64,000 bases of DNA from an uncultured cyanobacterium. GTDB taxonomy: Bacteria; Cyanobacteriota; Cyanobacteriia; PCC-6307; Cyanobiaceae. A program made the translations under genes and the position numbers. Positions 12,099 through 20,425 of the stretch are shown here, in pieces. Each line of letters starts with the position of its first letter. Position 1 is the first letter of the stretch. Below the pieces are notes generated by a model. It saw only the letters and a list, made by a program, of their open reading frames with translations. It did not search any database and was not told where the DNA came from. The stretch lies in contig CAIJRN010000018.1 in assembly GCA_903823115.1 (NCBI GenBank), positions 21,275-85,274 on the forward strand. The letters run 5' to 3'.

Positions 12099-13511
12099 AT
12101 GAGCAAGAAGTACGACGCCGGGGTCAAGGAGTACCGCGACACTTATTGGACTCCTGATTACGTTCCCCTCGACACCGACCTGCTGGCGTGCTTCAAGTGC
12201 ACCGGCCAGGAAGGCGTTCCCAAGGAAGAAGTGGCCGCTGCCGTGGCCGCTGAATCCTCAACCGGCACCTGGTCCACCGTGTGGTCCGAGCTCCTCACCG
12301 ACCTCGACTTCTACAAGGGCCGCTGCTACCGCATCGAGGACGTGCCTGGTGACAAGGAGGCCTTCTATGCCTTCATCGCCTATCCCCTCGACCTGTTCGA
12401 AGAAGGCTCGATCACCAACGTGCTGACCTCCCTGGTCGGCAACGTGTTCGGCTTCAAGGCCCTGCGCCATCTGCGCCTGGAAGACATCCGCTTCCCGATG
12501 GCCTTCATCAAGACCTGCCCCGGCCCGCCGAACGGCATCTGCGTCGAGCGCGACCGGATGAACAAGTACGGCCGTCCCCTCCTGGGTTGCACGATCAAGC
12601 CGAAGCTCGGCCTGAGCGGCAAGAACTACGGCCGGGTGGTCTATGAGTGCCTGCGCGGTGGCCTCGACTTCACCAAGGACGACGAGAACATCAACTCCCA
12701 GCCGTTCCAGCGCTGGCAGAACCGTTTCGAGTTCGTTGCCGAAGCCGTGGCACTCGCCCAGGAAGAAACTGGCGAGAAGAAGGGGCACTACCTCAACTGC
12801 ACCGCCAACACTCCTGAAGAGATGTATGAGCGGGCTGAGTTCGCCAAGGAACTCAAGCAGCCGATCATCATGCACGACTACATCACCGGTGGCTTCACAG
12901 CCAACACCGGTCTGTCGAAGTGGTGCCGCAAGAACGGCATGCTGCTCCACATTCACCGTGCCATGCACGCGGTGATCGACCGCCATCCCAAGCACGGCAT
13001 CCACTTCCGGGTGCTGGCCAAGTGCCTGCGCCTCTCCGGTGGTGACCAGCTGCACACCGGCACCGTGGTCGGCAAGCTCGAAGGTGATCGTCAGACCACC
13101 CTGGGCTATATCGACCAGCTGCGCGAATCCTTCGTTCCCGAAGATCGCAGCCGCGGCAACTTCTTCGATCAGGACTGGGGCTCCATGCCCGGCGTGTTCG
13201 CCGTCGCCTCCGGCGGTATCCACGTGTGGCACATGCCCGCCCTGGTTGCCATTTTCGGCGACGACTCCGTGCTCCAGTTCGGTGGTGGTACCCACGGCCA
13301 CCCCTGGGGTTCGGCAGCCGGTGCCGCCGCCAACCGTGTGGCCCTGGAAGCCTGCGTCAAGGCCCGCAATGCCGGTCGCGAGATCGAGAAGGAAGGCCGC
13401 GACATCCTGCTCGAAGCCGCGAAGCACAGCCCCGAGCTGGCCATCGCCCTGGAAACCTGGAAGGAAATCAAGTTCGAGTTCGACACCGTCGACAAACTCG
13501 ACGTCCAGTGA
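12099..13511 (+). CDS. cbbL: RuBisCO large subunit, form IA
   Basis: The enzyme fixes CO2 onto ribulose-1,5-bisphosphate inside the carboxysome. The 470 residues show the form I catalytic landmarks: [15 protein letters not shown], the carbamylated-Lys motif [39 protein letters not shown], loop 6 within [11 protein letters not shown] and [19 protein letters not shown]. Association with cso genes and the N-terminal sequence [20 protein letters not shown] indicate form IA, as in other alpha-cyanobacteria and proteobacteria, and unlike the form IB enzyme of beta-cyanobacteria. It starts 62 nt after csoS1A. Confidence 0.98.
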   Translation: MSKKYDAGVKEYRDTYWTPDYVPLDTDLLACFKCTGQEGVPKEEVAAAVAAESSTGTWSTVWSELLTDLDFYKGRCYRIEDVPGDKEAFYAFIAYPLDLFEEGSITNVLTSLVGNVFGFKALRHLRLEDIRFPMAFIKTCPGPPNGICVERDRMNKYGRPLLGCTIKPKLGLSGKNYGRVVYECLRGGLDFTKDDENINSQPFQRWQNRFEFVAEAVALAQEETGEKKGHYLNCTANTPEEMYERAEFAKELKQPIIMHDYITGGFTANTGLSKWCRKNGMLLHIHRAMHAVIDRHPKHGIHFRVLAKCLRLSGGDQLHTGTVVGKLEGDRQTTLGYIDQLRESFVPEDRSRGNFFDQDWGSMPGVFAVASGGIHVWHMPALVAIFGDDSVLQFGGGTHGHPWGSAAGAAANRVALEACVKARNAGREIEKEGRDILLEAAKHSPELAIALETWKEIKFEFDTVDKLDVQ

Positions 13512-13625
13512 TCGTCGGCTCCTGATCGGTCGGGAACGGCTCCTGCCTGCAGAAGGTCAGGGTCCGTTCCCCCCGATCCCCAGCGTTGACAACCCAGCAC
13601 CAACCCCTCCACCACAAGGATCCCC

Positions 13626-13967
13626 ATGCCCTTCAAGAGCACCGTGGGTGACTATCAAACAGTCGCCACCCTGGAGACGTTCGGCTTCCTGCCGCCGTTC
13701 ACCCAGGACGAGATCTACGATCAAATCGCCTACATCATTGCCCAGGGCTGGAGCCCCCTGGTCGAGCACGTTCATCCCAGCCGCTCGATGTCGACCTACT
13801 GGTCGTACTGGAAGCTGCCGTTCTTCGGTGAGAAGGACCTGGGCGTGATCGTCAGCGAACTCGAGGGCTGCCATCGCGCCTACCCCGACCACCACGTGCG
13901 TCTGGTGGGCTACGACGCCTACACCCAGAGCCAGGGTTCCTGCTTCGTCGTCTTCGAAGGTCGCTGA
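13626..13967 (+). CDS. cbbS: RuBisCO small subunit, form IA
   Basis: The 113-residue small subunit caps the L8S8 holoenzyme and also forms part of the CsoS2 docking surface. Typical features are ETFGFLPPFTQDEIYDQIAY, the WSPLVEHVHPSRSMSTYWSYW stretch with SYWKLPFFGE, and HVRLVGYDAYTQSQG. It lacks the longer beta-A/beta-B loop of plant enzymes, as expected for form IA. It lies 114 nt after cbbL and is followed by a strong stem-loop before csoS2. Confidence 0.97.
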   Translation: MPFKSTVGDYQTVATLETFGFLPPFTQDEIYDQIAYIIAQGWSPLVEHVHPSRSMSTYWSYWKLPFFGEKDLGVIVSELEGCHRAYPDHHVRLVGYDAYTQSQGSCFVVFEGR

Positions 13968-13987
13968 TTTCAGCGATCTGACCATCG

Positions 13988-14027
13988 AAAGAACCCGCCT
14001 TGAAGCGGGTTCTTTCCCCTTCTTTTT
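13988..14027 (+). terminator. Terminator-like stem-loop between cbbS and csoS2
   Basis: A perfect 11-bp stem pairs AAAGAACCCGC (13988-13998) with GCGGGTTCTTT (14005-14015) around a six-base loop, followed by a pyrimidine-rich tract that includes CTTCTTTTTC. It resembles an intrinsic terminator or attenuator. Because csoS2 and the other shell genes lie downstream on the same strand, partial read-through or a stabilised 3' end would make RuBisCO mRNA more abundant than shell mRNA. Confidence 0.75.
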
Positions 14028-14152
14028 CATGGCAGCGGACTCCCATGTCTCCTGCCATGGCGCAAGGGTTGTGTTGGTTCATCCGGCCTGAGCGGTCGGG
14101 TGGATTCAGCGCAGTCACCCCTGCATTCGTCACTTTCATTCATCGGACGGAT

Positions 14153-16615
14153 ATGGCCAGCCCCTCGAGTCGTGAAGCAGCTCTGGAGCGCCGCAAGGCC
14201 CTCACCAGTGGCGGCAAGAAATCAGCTGGCCGCTATTCCTCCGGCCCCAACCGGGTACGCGGTGCCGCTGATGCGCGCCCCACCCGCACCAACGCCACGC
14301 TGTCCAGCGAGGTCGCGAGCAGTCCGCCGGTGAGCCGGGAACCGGCCCCGATCAGCTCCAGGAGAGCATCGAGGCCTGGGGTGTCCTTCGACTCCTCCCG
14401 CCAGAGCCCTGCGCCCAGCTCCGAGAGCCGCCGTTCGAGCGCGCGGCCGATTGCCAATCCCAGCCGGGAGTTGGTGCTGGCCCGCCGTGAAGCCCTCTCG
14501 CGGCGCGGCAAGCGCGCCGATACCTCCCGCGATCGCACCCGCAACGAGGAGCAGAAAGCTTCCGTGAAAGCGTCGGCCGCGGCTGCTGCCGCCGCTCCGG
14601 CCAAAGAGCACAAGTGCAAGTGCCAGGAGAGTGGTCCACTGCCGACCCTCAGCACCGCCAGCCGGGGCCCCGATCTGAGCGCTTCCCTGGCCAACCGCAA
14701 TGGTGGTCGCACCTCCACACCGAAGCGCTCGGCCCAGCACAACCCCAGTCGCGCCCTGGTGCTCGCCCGCCGCGAGGCCCTCTCGAAGCGCGGCAAGTCG
14801 GCCAATACCTCCACCAACAGTGCGGCGGCCACCATTGCCCGCCAGGGGAATCCCGACATGAGCAGCCGGGAACTGGCCCAGAAGGTGCGCGAACTCAAGT
14901 GCAAGGTCGGTTCCGCCGGCAGCTCCCGCAGTGGCGGCACCCGCCCCAGCGGTCCCAATCGCCACGGTTCCAGGCAGACCGCCGCCAGCGAAGCCAGCCT
15001 CAAGGTGGGCGTCAGCGAAACCCTCTCCGGTCAGATCGTCACCGGCACCCAGGCCAACCGCTCCACCAAGACCACCGGCAACGAGGCGGCCACCTGCCGC
15101 ACGATCACCGGCACCGAATATCTGGGAGCCGAAGTGTTCCAGACCTTCTGCCAGGGTCAGGGCGGCAGCCGTCAGCCGGACAAGGTGCGCGTCAGCGCCA
15201 CCAGCCATGGCAACCGGGTCACCGGCAACGAGGTGGGCCGCTCCGAGAAGGTCACCGGCGACGAACCCGGCACCTGCAAGACAATCACCGGCACCGAATA
15301 CATCTCGGCCAATCAGAGCAACATCTTCTGCGGCAGCGCCACCGCCAGCCTTGCTGCCGCCCCCCGCAAGGTGGGCCTCTCCCAGACCCAGGCCGGTCAC
15401 ACCGTCTCCGGCGTGATCGTCGGCCGCTCCGAGAAGGTCACCGGTGATGAATCGGGCTCCGGCCGCCAGCTCACCGGCAACCAGTACGTCAACAACCCCA
15501 ACCTGGAGGCACGCCCGGCACCCGCCAAGGTGGCCAGCCTCCAGACCCTGCGGGGCACCGGCATCACCGGCACCCACGTGGGCCGCAGTGATCAGGTGAC
15601 CGGCGATGAACCCGGCTCCTGCAAGATCATCACCGGCGATGAATACATCGGCAGCCAGCAGTACGACCGCTTCTGCGAAGGCCGGCCGGCACCGGAAGCC
15701 GCCAAGGTGGGATTCAGTGTCACCAACCGCCAGCAGGTGGTGAGCGGCACCCGCACCGGCCGCTCCGAGAAGGTCACCGGTGATGAGCCCGGCACCTGCA
15801 AGATCGTCACCGGCACGCCTTATGTCGGTTTTGAGGAAGCCAGCAACTGGTGCAGCAGCGATCAGGTGGCTGCGGTGCGCCAACGCACGCCGAGGCGCAT
15901 GGGCTCCGTGATGAGCGGCATTCAGCCCGGACTCGGCGGTGTGATGACCGGTGCTCAGCGTGGCGCCTGCCAGGACGTCAGCGGCACGCCCTACGTCGGT
16001 CCTGACCAGCTGGCCGAGGCCTGTGGCGCCGCCTTGCCGACCGACGCCGACTTTCCTCGCCCCCTCGGCGGCCAGCCCTGGGAGCAGTTCAGTGTCCAGT
16101 CCCCAGCTGGAGTGGCTCACAGCACCCGTGAACGCAAGGGCGGTGTGACCGGTTCCAACTACGAGCAGAGCAGTCGCGTCACCGGCCCCTTCGCCATGGC
16201 CGACGACAAGATCACCGGCACCGAACACTTTCGTTTCGACCGGGGCAGCCGCCAGCTGAGCCGTGGACCGATCCAGCCGATCGCCAAGGCTGCGAACGCC
16301 ATGTCTGCGATCGCCTCAGCTCCTGTCAGCGTCGATGAGGACGCCCGGCCCGTCTCCCGGGTCACCGGCGAAGGCATCTCGGCTGGCCTCAAGATCACCG
16401 GCGACGACTGGGATCGGGGTGAACGGGTGACCGGCACCGAGGGCGTTTCCGCTCGCAACCGCAACCCCAGCCGCCACGGCAACAGGCAGGCCATGCCCGG
16501 CCGCGAGCCCAAGCGCAATGAGGCTGTGCCCGCACCGGTCAGCCGTGTCACCGGTGCCAGTGGCAACACCCAGGCCGGTTCCCTGATCACCGTCTCCGGC
16601 GGCGCCCGAGGCTGA
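14153..16615 (+). CDS. csoS2: Carboxysome scaffold protein CsoS2
   Basis: CsoS2 is the disordered linker that binds RuBisCO through N-terminal repeats and the shell through its middle and C-terminal regions. ATG 14153 gives 820 residues starting MASPSSREAALERRKALTSG; the frame open to 14000 overlaps the terminator hairpin and is not coding. The N region has several basic helical repeats of the type RELVLARREALSRRGKRA. The M region has six repeats ending in TGTEY/TGDEY/SGTPY-type motifs, mostly bracketed by paired Cys (GTCK...IFC). The third repeat (GSGRQLTGNQYV) lacks both Cys. The C region carries further VTG repeats and ends with a conserved-looking VTGASGNTQAGSLITVSGG tail. Confidence 0.95.
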   Translation: MASPSSREAALERRKALTSGGKKSAGRYSSGPNRVRGAADARPTRTNATLSSEVASSPPVSREPAPISSRRASRPGVSFDSSRQSPAPSSESRRSSARPIANPSRELVLARREALSRRGKRADTSRDRTRNEEQKASVKASAAAAAAAPAKEHKCKCQESGPLPTLSTASRGPDLSASLANRNGGRTSTPKRSAQHNPSRALVLARREALSKRGKSANTSTNSAAATIARQGNPDMSSRELAQKVRELKCKVGSAGSSRSGGTRPSGPNRHGSRQTAASEASLKVGVSETLSGQIVTGTQANRSTKTTGNEAATCRTITGTEYLGAEVFQTFCQGQGGSRQPDKVRVSATSHGNRVTGNEVGRSEKVTGDEPGTCKTITGTEYISANQSNIFCGSATASLAAAPRKVGLSQTQAGHTVSGVIVGRSEKVTGDESGSGRQLTGNQYVNNPNLEARPAPAKVASLQTLRGTGITGTHVGRSDQVTGDEPGSCKIITGDEYIGSQQYDRFCEGRPAPEAAKVGFSVTNRQQVVSGTRTGRSEKVTGDEPGTCKIVTGTPYVGFEEASNWCSSDQVAAVRQRTPRRMGSVMSGIQPGLGGVMTGAQRGACQDVSGTPYVGPDQLAEACGAALPTDADFPRPLGGQPWEQFSVQSPAGVAHSTRERKGGVTGSNYEQSSRVTGPFAMADDKITGTEHFRFDRGSRQLSRGPIQPIAKAANAMSAIASAPVSVDEDARPVSRVTGEGISAGLKITGDDWDRGERVTGTEGVSARNRNPSRHGNRQAMPGREPKRNEAVPAPVSRVTGASGNTQAGSLITVSGGARG

Positions 16616-16622
16616 TCCAGCG

Positions 16623-18425
16623 ATGCCCCGACGCCCGGAACCACGCGTACGTCTCCTCTCGGGCACGGCCTTGCGCCGTCGCCCCGGGCAGTCGACCCCC
16701 GAGGCGGAGCCCAGCTCCACTTCAGCCGACGCCACAGCGGAGACCAGCCCTGTGGCCAGGGGCACGGCGGCCCGCCGCAGTCGCTCCCTCCAACTCAGCG
16801 AACAGCCGCCAACCAGGCCAACGGGCAATCGGCGGCGAGCTCCCTTGACCACAGTCCCCAGGCGGGCCAGCGCCGCCAGCACCACCCCCGCTGCTGTCCG
16901 CCCTGCCGCTCTCCGCCCTGCTGAAGGAGCCAGCTCGCTGAGCGGTCGTCCAGCCGCACAGCGTCGCGCAGGCGAAGGCTTCGATGCTCGGCCACGAGCG
17001 AAGGCAGGACGCAGCGGCGCTGGCCATCCCCTCAGTGATCTGGCCACCAATGCCGCCCTGCGCTCCTACGACCTGCAGGTCAAGCAGGCGTTTGATCGCA
17101 TCGTGCCGCTGCTCAAGCAGCTCTCGGCCCTGCAGCACGAGGATGATTTCGTCGAGCGTGCCCAGGAACTGGCCAGGGCCAGCCTTGGCTACAGCCTGCC
17201 GCTGCCGATCCTGGAGCAGGCCTGGGTGAGTCAACTGGACATGCGCACCCTGTTTGCCTGGTGCGTGTTCGAAACCTACGAACAGACCAGCGCCAGCTTC
17301 TTCGAGGACGACCCCCTCGGCGGCCAAGCCGGCAGCCCGGCGGCTGTTGCCTTCGATGCCTTCCTGCTGGACTGCGGTTTTCATCTGCTGGATGTCACCC
17401 CCTGCGCCGATGGTCGTCTGGCCCATGCCATCGCCTATGCCCTGCGGCTGCCCTTCAGCTCCGTGCGACGCCGGCCCCATGCCGGCGGCCTGTTCGATGT
17501 CGAGAACACGGTGAACCGCTGGGTCAAGACTGAACATCGCCGCTACCGCGAAGCGCTGCCCAACCCGGCCCATGAGCCCACTCGTTATCTGAAGGTGGTG
17601 CTCTATCACTTCAGCTCCCTGGATCCCAGCCACGAGGGTTGCGCGGCCCATGGCAGCGACGACAGTCTGGCCAGCTCCTGCGGCCTCTCACGGCTGCGTG
17701 ACTTCCAGACCGCGGTCGAAAACAGCTTCTGCTGTGGGGCGTCGGTGGACCTGCTGCTCCTCGGCATTGACACCGACACCGACGCCATCCGGGTGCATGT
17801 GCCAGGCCTCGATGGCAGCACCAATCTGGAGAGCTGGCTCGATGCCCGCGACGTCTACGCCGCCACCGCCCAGCTGCCGGCCGCCGAAGGCCGAACGCGC
17901 ATCACGGCCCTGGTGGAAGCGGCCGCCGCCAGCACGCCCGATCCGGGCATGGTGCGCTTGATCGCTCGAATGCTGGAGCACAATCTCTCCCAGATCGACT
18001 ACGTGCGTGGTTACCACGAGGGCCATTACAGCGATGCCGGTCATGCCGAGCGCTTCATCGGTGTCGGTATCGGTTTCAAGGAGATCCATCTGCGCAATCT
18101 CACCTACTTCGCCTACATGGACACCGTCGAGGAGGGAGCGCCCGATCTCGATGTCGGCATCAAGATCTTCAGCGGTCTGAATGTGTCGCGTGGCCTGCCG
18201 GTGCCGGTGGTGGCGCGCTTCGATTACCACGGCCAGGTTCCCGGTGCGAGGGAGCGGGCCGTGGCTCATGCCCGCCGGGTGCAAGCGGCGATTCAAGGCC
18301 GCTACCCCGAGCTGGTGCAGCAGGGGCTGCTTCACACCCTGCTCACCATCCGCGACCAGGACCGGCATGTGCCGGCTGAGGCCGTGGGTTCCAGCATCAG
18401 CTTCGCAACCCCAGGAGGACACTGA
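16623..18425 (+). CDS. csoSCA: Carboxysomal carbonic anhydrase CsoSCA
   Basis: Also called CsoS3. It converts bicarbonate to CO2 inside the shell, next to RuBisCO. The 600-residue protein has a basic, Pro/Ala-rich N-terminal extension (about 1-135) typical of the cyanobacterial form. A helical domain follows, then the diverged beta-class carbonic anhydrase core with the CADGR dyad at 261-265 and a SHEGCAAHG zinc-binding segment near 336-344, then a non-catalytic pseudo-repeat. The N-terminal extension is where interaction with RuBisCO has been shown in homologues. The gene starts seven bases after csoS2. Confidence 0.95.
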   Translation: MPRRPEPRVRLLSGTALRRRPGQSTPEAEPSSTSADATAETSPVARGTAARRSRSLQLSEQPPTRPTGNRRRAPLTTVPRRASAASTTPAAVRPAALRPAEGASSLSGRPAAQRRAGEGFDARPRAKAGRSGAGHPLSDLATNAALRSYDLQVKQAFDRIVPLLKQLSALQHEDDFVERAQELARASLGYSLPLPILEQAWVSQLDMRTLFAWCVFETYEQTSASFFEDDPLGGQAGSPAAVAFDAFLLDCGFHLLDVTPCADGRLAHAIAYALRLPFSSVRRRPHAGGLFDVENTVNRWVKTEHRRYREALPNPAHEPTRYLKVVLYHFSSLDPSHEGCAAHGSDDSLASSCGLSRLRDFQTAVENSFCCGASVDLLLLGIDTDTDAIRVHVPGLDGSTNLESWLDARDVYAATAQLPAAEGRTRITALVEAAAASTPDPGMVRLIARMLEHNLSQIDYVRGYHEGHYSDAGHAERFIGVGIGFKEIHLRNLTYFAYMDTVEEGAPDLDVGIKIFSGLNVSRGLPVPVVARFDYHGQVPGARERAVAHARRVQAAIQGRYPELVQQGLLHTLLTIRDQDRHVPAEAVGSSISFATPGGH

Positions 18426-18426
18426 C

Positions 18427-18705
18427 ATGCTGATCTGCAAGGTGGTCAAACCCCTGGTCTCGACGAACCGCATTCCCGACTTCGAGCACAAGCATCTGCA
18501 GGTGGTGCTCGATGGCAGCACCCAGAAGGTGGCGGTGGATGCGGTGGGCTGCATTCCCGGCGATTGGGTGATCTGTGTCGGCAGCTCTGCCGCCCGTGAA
18601 GCCGCCGGCAGCAAGTCCTATCCCAGCGATCTGACGATCGTCGGCATCATTGACCACTGGGATCCCGATGCCGGCAAGCTGCCTGCGGCATCTGGAGGCG
18701 GCTGA
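18427..18705 (+). CDS. csoS4A: Carboxysome vertex pentamer CsoS4A
   Basis: This protein forms the BMV-type pentamers that close the twelve vertices of the icosahedral shell. The 92 residues begin MLICKVVKPLVSTNRIPDFE and contain the family core VDAVGCIPGDWVICVGSSAAREA with SDLTIVGIIDHWDP. The start lies one base after the csoSCA stop and its stop overlaps the csoS4B start by one base, so expression is tightly coupled. Low copy number relative to CsoS1 is expected. Confidence 0.95.
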   Translation: MLICKVVKPLVSTNRIPDFEHKHLQVVLDGSTQKVAVDAVGCIPGDWVICVGSSAAREAAGSKSYPSDLTIVGIIDHWDPDAGKLPAASGGG

Positions 18706-18956
18706 TGGAAATCATGCAGGTCACCGGCTCGCTCGTCTGCACCCACCGGGTGTCTGGACTGGCTCACTCCAATCTGCGGATCCTGCGCAACGTCAAGGGC
18801 AAACTCAGCGTCGCCGTTGACCCGGTTGGGGCCTCCAACGGCAACTGGGTGTTCACAGCCAGTGGCTCGGCGGCCCGCTTCGCCTGCGGTGATCCCGAAG
18901 TCCAGACCGATCTGACGATCGGCGGCATCATCGATTTCTGGGAACCGGACGGGTGA
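18705..18956 (+). CDS. csoS4B: Carboxysome vertex pentamer CsoS4B
   Basis: The second pentameric vertex protein, paralogous to CsoS4A and 83 residues long. MEIMQVTGSLVCTHRVSGLA, VDPVGASNGNWVFTASGSAA and the LTIGGIIDFWEP end are diagnostic. Translation probably restarts at the TGATG overlap. Loss of either pentamer in other species makes leaky shells. It is followed by a 71-nt gap before csoS1E. Confidence 0.95.
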   Translation: MEIMQVTGSLVCTHRVSGLAHSNLRILRNVKGKLSVAVDPVGASNGNWVFTASGSAARFACGDPEVQTDLTIGGIIDFWEPDG

Positions 18957-19027
18957 CCCCCGGACTGCCCGCCCATGGCGTGCAGGGCCTTATCCCTCCA
19001 GTCCTGTTCCTCCCTCCCACCTGAACG

Positions 19028-19810
19028 ATGGCCAGCCGCACCTCCCGAACTCGATCCTCCGCCACGGCGGGCGTGACCAGACAGGCTGTCCCGGAACCTG
19101 CGGCGTCCAAACCCGCAGAAGCCGTCAACCAGGTGGCCGCAGCTGATGTCAGCGCTCCCACGGCGGCGGCAACGTCTCCGCCAGCGGCTGCCACCACCTC
19201 ACCGGTGGTAACAGCCGCCGTTGAGCAGGCGCCCGTCGCCGTCCCAACCACAGCAGCGGCCAGCCCCGCTCCTGTCGTCCAGGTCAACCCCGTCTCCCCA
19301 GCCACTCCGGTGGCTGCGGCGGCCAAGGTGTTGCCGGCGGTTGCCGCCAGCCGCCAGACCTCAGCCTCCCGTTCGGTTTCGGCCGGGAGGCGTGCGGCCC
19401 CGGCCAACCGGCCGGCGGCCCGCAGTGCGCCGGCCTCCACCGGCCGCCGCGGCTCCGGTGCTTCCACTCCACCTCCATCCCCTTCCCCCCAATCCACCCC
19501 CATGGCACCTTCCGTACAGGGCATCGCCCTCGGCATGATCGAAACCCGTGGTCTGGTGCCGGCGATCGAAGCGGCAGACGCCATGACCAAAGCGGCTGAA
19601 GTCACCCTGGTGGCCCGCGAATTCGTCGGTGGCGGCTACGTCACCGTGATGGTGCGCGGTGAAACCGGTGCGGTGAACGCCGCCGTCCGCGCTGGCGCCG
19701 ATGCCTGCGAGCGTGTCGGCGACGGTCTGGTGGCTGCCCACATCATTGCCCGCCCCCACGGCGAAGTTGAACCCGCCATCGCTGCCAGCGGCGTCATCCG
19801 CCGTCTCTGA
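19028..19810 (+). CDS. csoS1E: CsoS1E: BMC shell protein with long N-terminal Ala/Pro-rich extension
   Basis: The 260 residues consist of a disordered Ala/Pro/Thr/Val-rich extension (1-158) and a C-terminal BMC domain almost identical to CsoS1A (GIALGMIETRGLVPAIEAAD; HIIARPHGEVEP). An in-frame ATG at 19502 would by itself yield a normal-size, 102-residue CsoS1 hexamer subunit, so two products from one gene are possible. CsoS1E-type proteins are known from some alpha-cyanobacteria but their task is unclear. The basic extension (RRAAPANRPAARSAPASTGR) could face the lumen or cytosol and bind another component. The stop overlaps the next start. Confidence 0.9.
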   Translation: MASRTSRTRSSATAGVTRQAVPEPAASKPAEAVNQVAAADVSAPTAAATSPPAAATTSPVVTAAVEQAPVAVPTTAAASPAPVVQVNPVSPATPVAAAAKVLPAVAASRQTSASRSVSAGRRAAPANRPAARSAPASTGRRGSGASTPPPSPSPQSTPMAPSVQGIALGMIETRGLVPAIEAADAMTKAAEVTLVAREFVGGGYVTVMVRGETGAVNAAVRAGADACERVGDGLVAAHIIARPHGEVEPAIAASGVIRRL

Positions 19811-20283
19811 TGGCCATGGCTGCCGTGCATCCGCGGATCCTGGGATTTCTGGGCCGGGCCCTGAGCCTGGAACTCACCGCCGTGCAGCAGTACATGACCC
19901 AGGCCTCCCTGGTGGAGCTCTGGGGAGAGGCGGAGGCGGCTGTGCGCTTCCGCCAGCACACCGTCGAAGAGCTGCGCCACAGCGAGCGACTTGTCCAGCA
20001 GATGCTGGCCCTGGGGGTGGCTCCGGCCGGCTCCCAGTTGCGGCCGGTGCAGCATGCCGCCGATCTGGTTGGTCTTCTCAGCCTCAATGGGGTTCTGGAG
20101 AACGACCTGATTCAGCTTTACGGCGATGCCGTGCGCTTCTGTGTTCTCATCGGCGACGCCGGCAACGCCGACTTCTTCCGTTCCCTGTGGAACGAAGAGC
20201 AACACCACGGCCTGGAGCTGGCCACCTGGCTGCAGAGTCTGCGCAGTAGCGGTCCTGACCGCTATGAACGGGCCCGCTTCTGA
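19810..20283 (+). CDS. Bacterioferritin-like diiron protein of the carboxysome locus
   Basis: The 157-residue protein is a four-helix ferritin-like fold. Two E-E-x-x-H motifs (TVEELRHSERL and WNEEQHHGLEL) and an early Glu (SLELTAVQQY) are the expected iron ligands of a diiron site. Ferritin-like genes are regular members of cso loci, for example in Halothiobacillus, yet their role in carboxysome function is unproven. The start codon overlaps the csoS1E stop (TGATG), which implies coupled synthesis. A redox or oxygen-handling role at the shell is inference. Confidence 0.85.
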   Translation: MAMAAVHPRILGFLGRALSLELTAVQQYMTQASLVELWGEAEAAVRFRQHTVEELRHSERLVQQMLALGVAPAGSQLRPVQHAADLVGLLSLNGVLENDLIQLYGDAVRFCVLIGDAGNADFFRSLWNEEQHHGLELATWLQSLRSSGPDRYERARF

Positions 20284-20425
20284 GGGGCTGGCCTCGCCTG
20301 GGCCTCACCGGCACCGGACCATCCACACCCGCAGCCCTGGCTGCGGGCCGTTCTCTGCTGGATGCAGCGACTGATTACAGTCACGCGCCAGGCGATTGAC
20401 TCTTCTGGCCCCAGGGGCCGCCCCC

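Noticed and set aside
12258..13427. 389-codon frame antisense to cbbL
   Set aside because: Shadow of a strongly codon-biased gene; cbbL is unambiguous.
14222..16228. 668-codon open frame antisense to csoS2
   Set aside because: Long antisense frames are expected opposite repetitive, GC-rich csoS2; it has no RBS and reads as Gly/Ala/Asp repeats mirroring the sense repeats.
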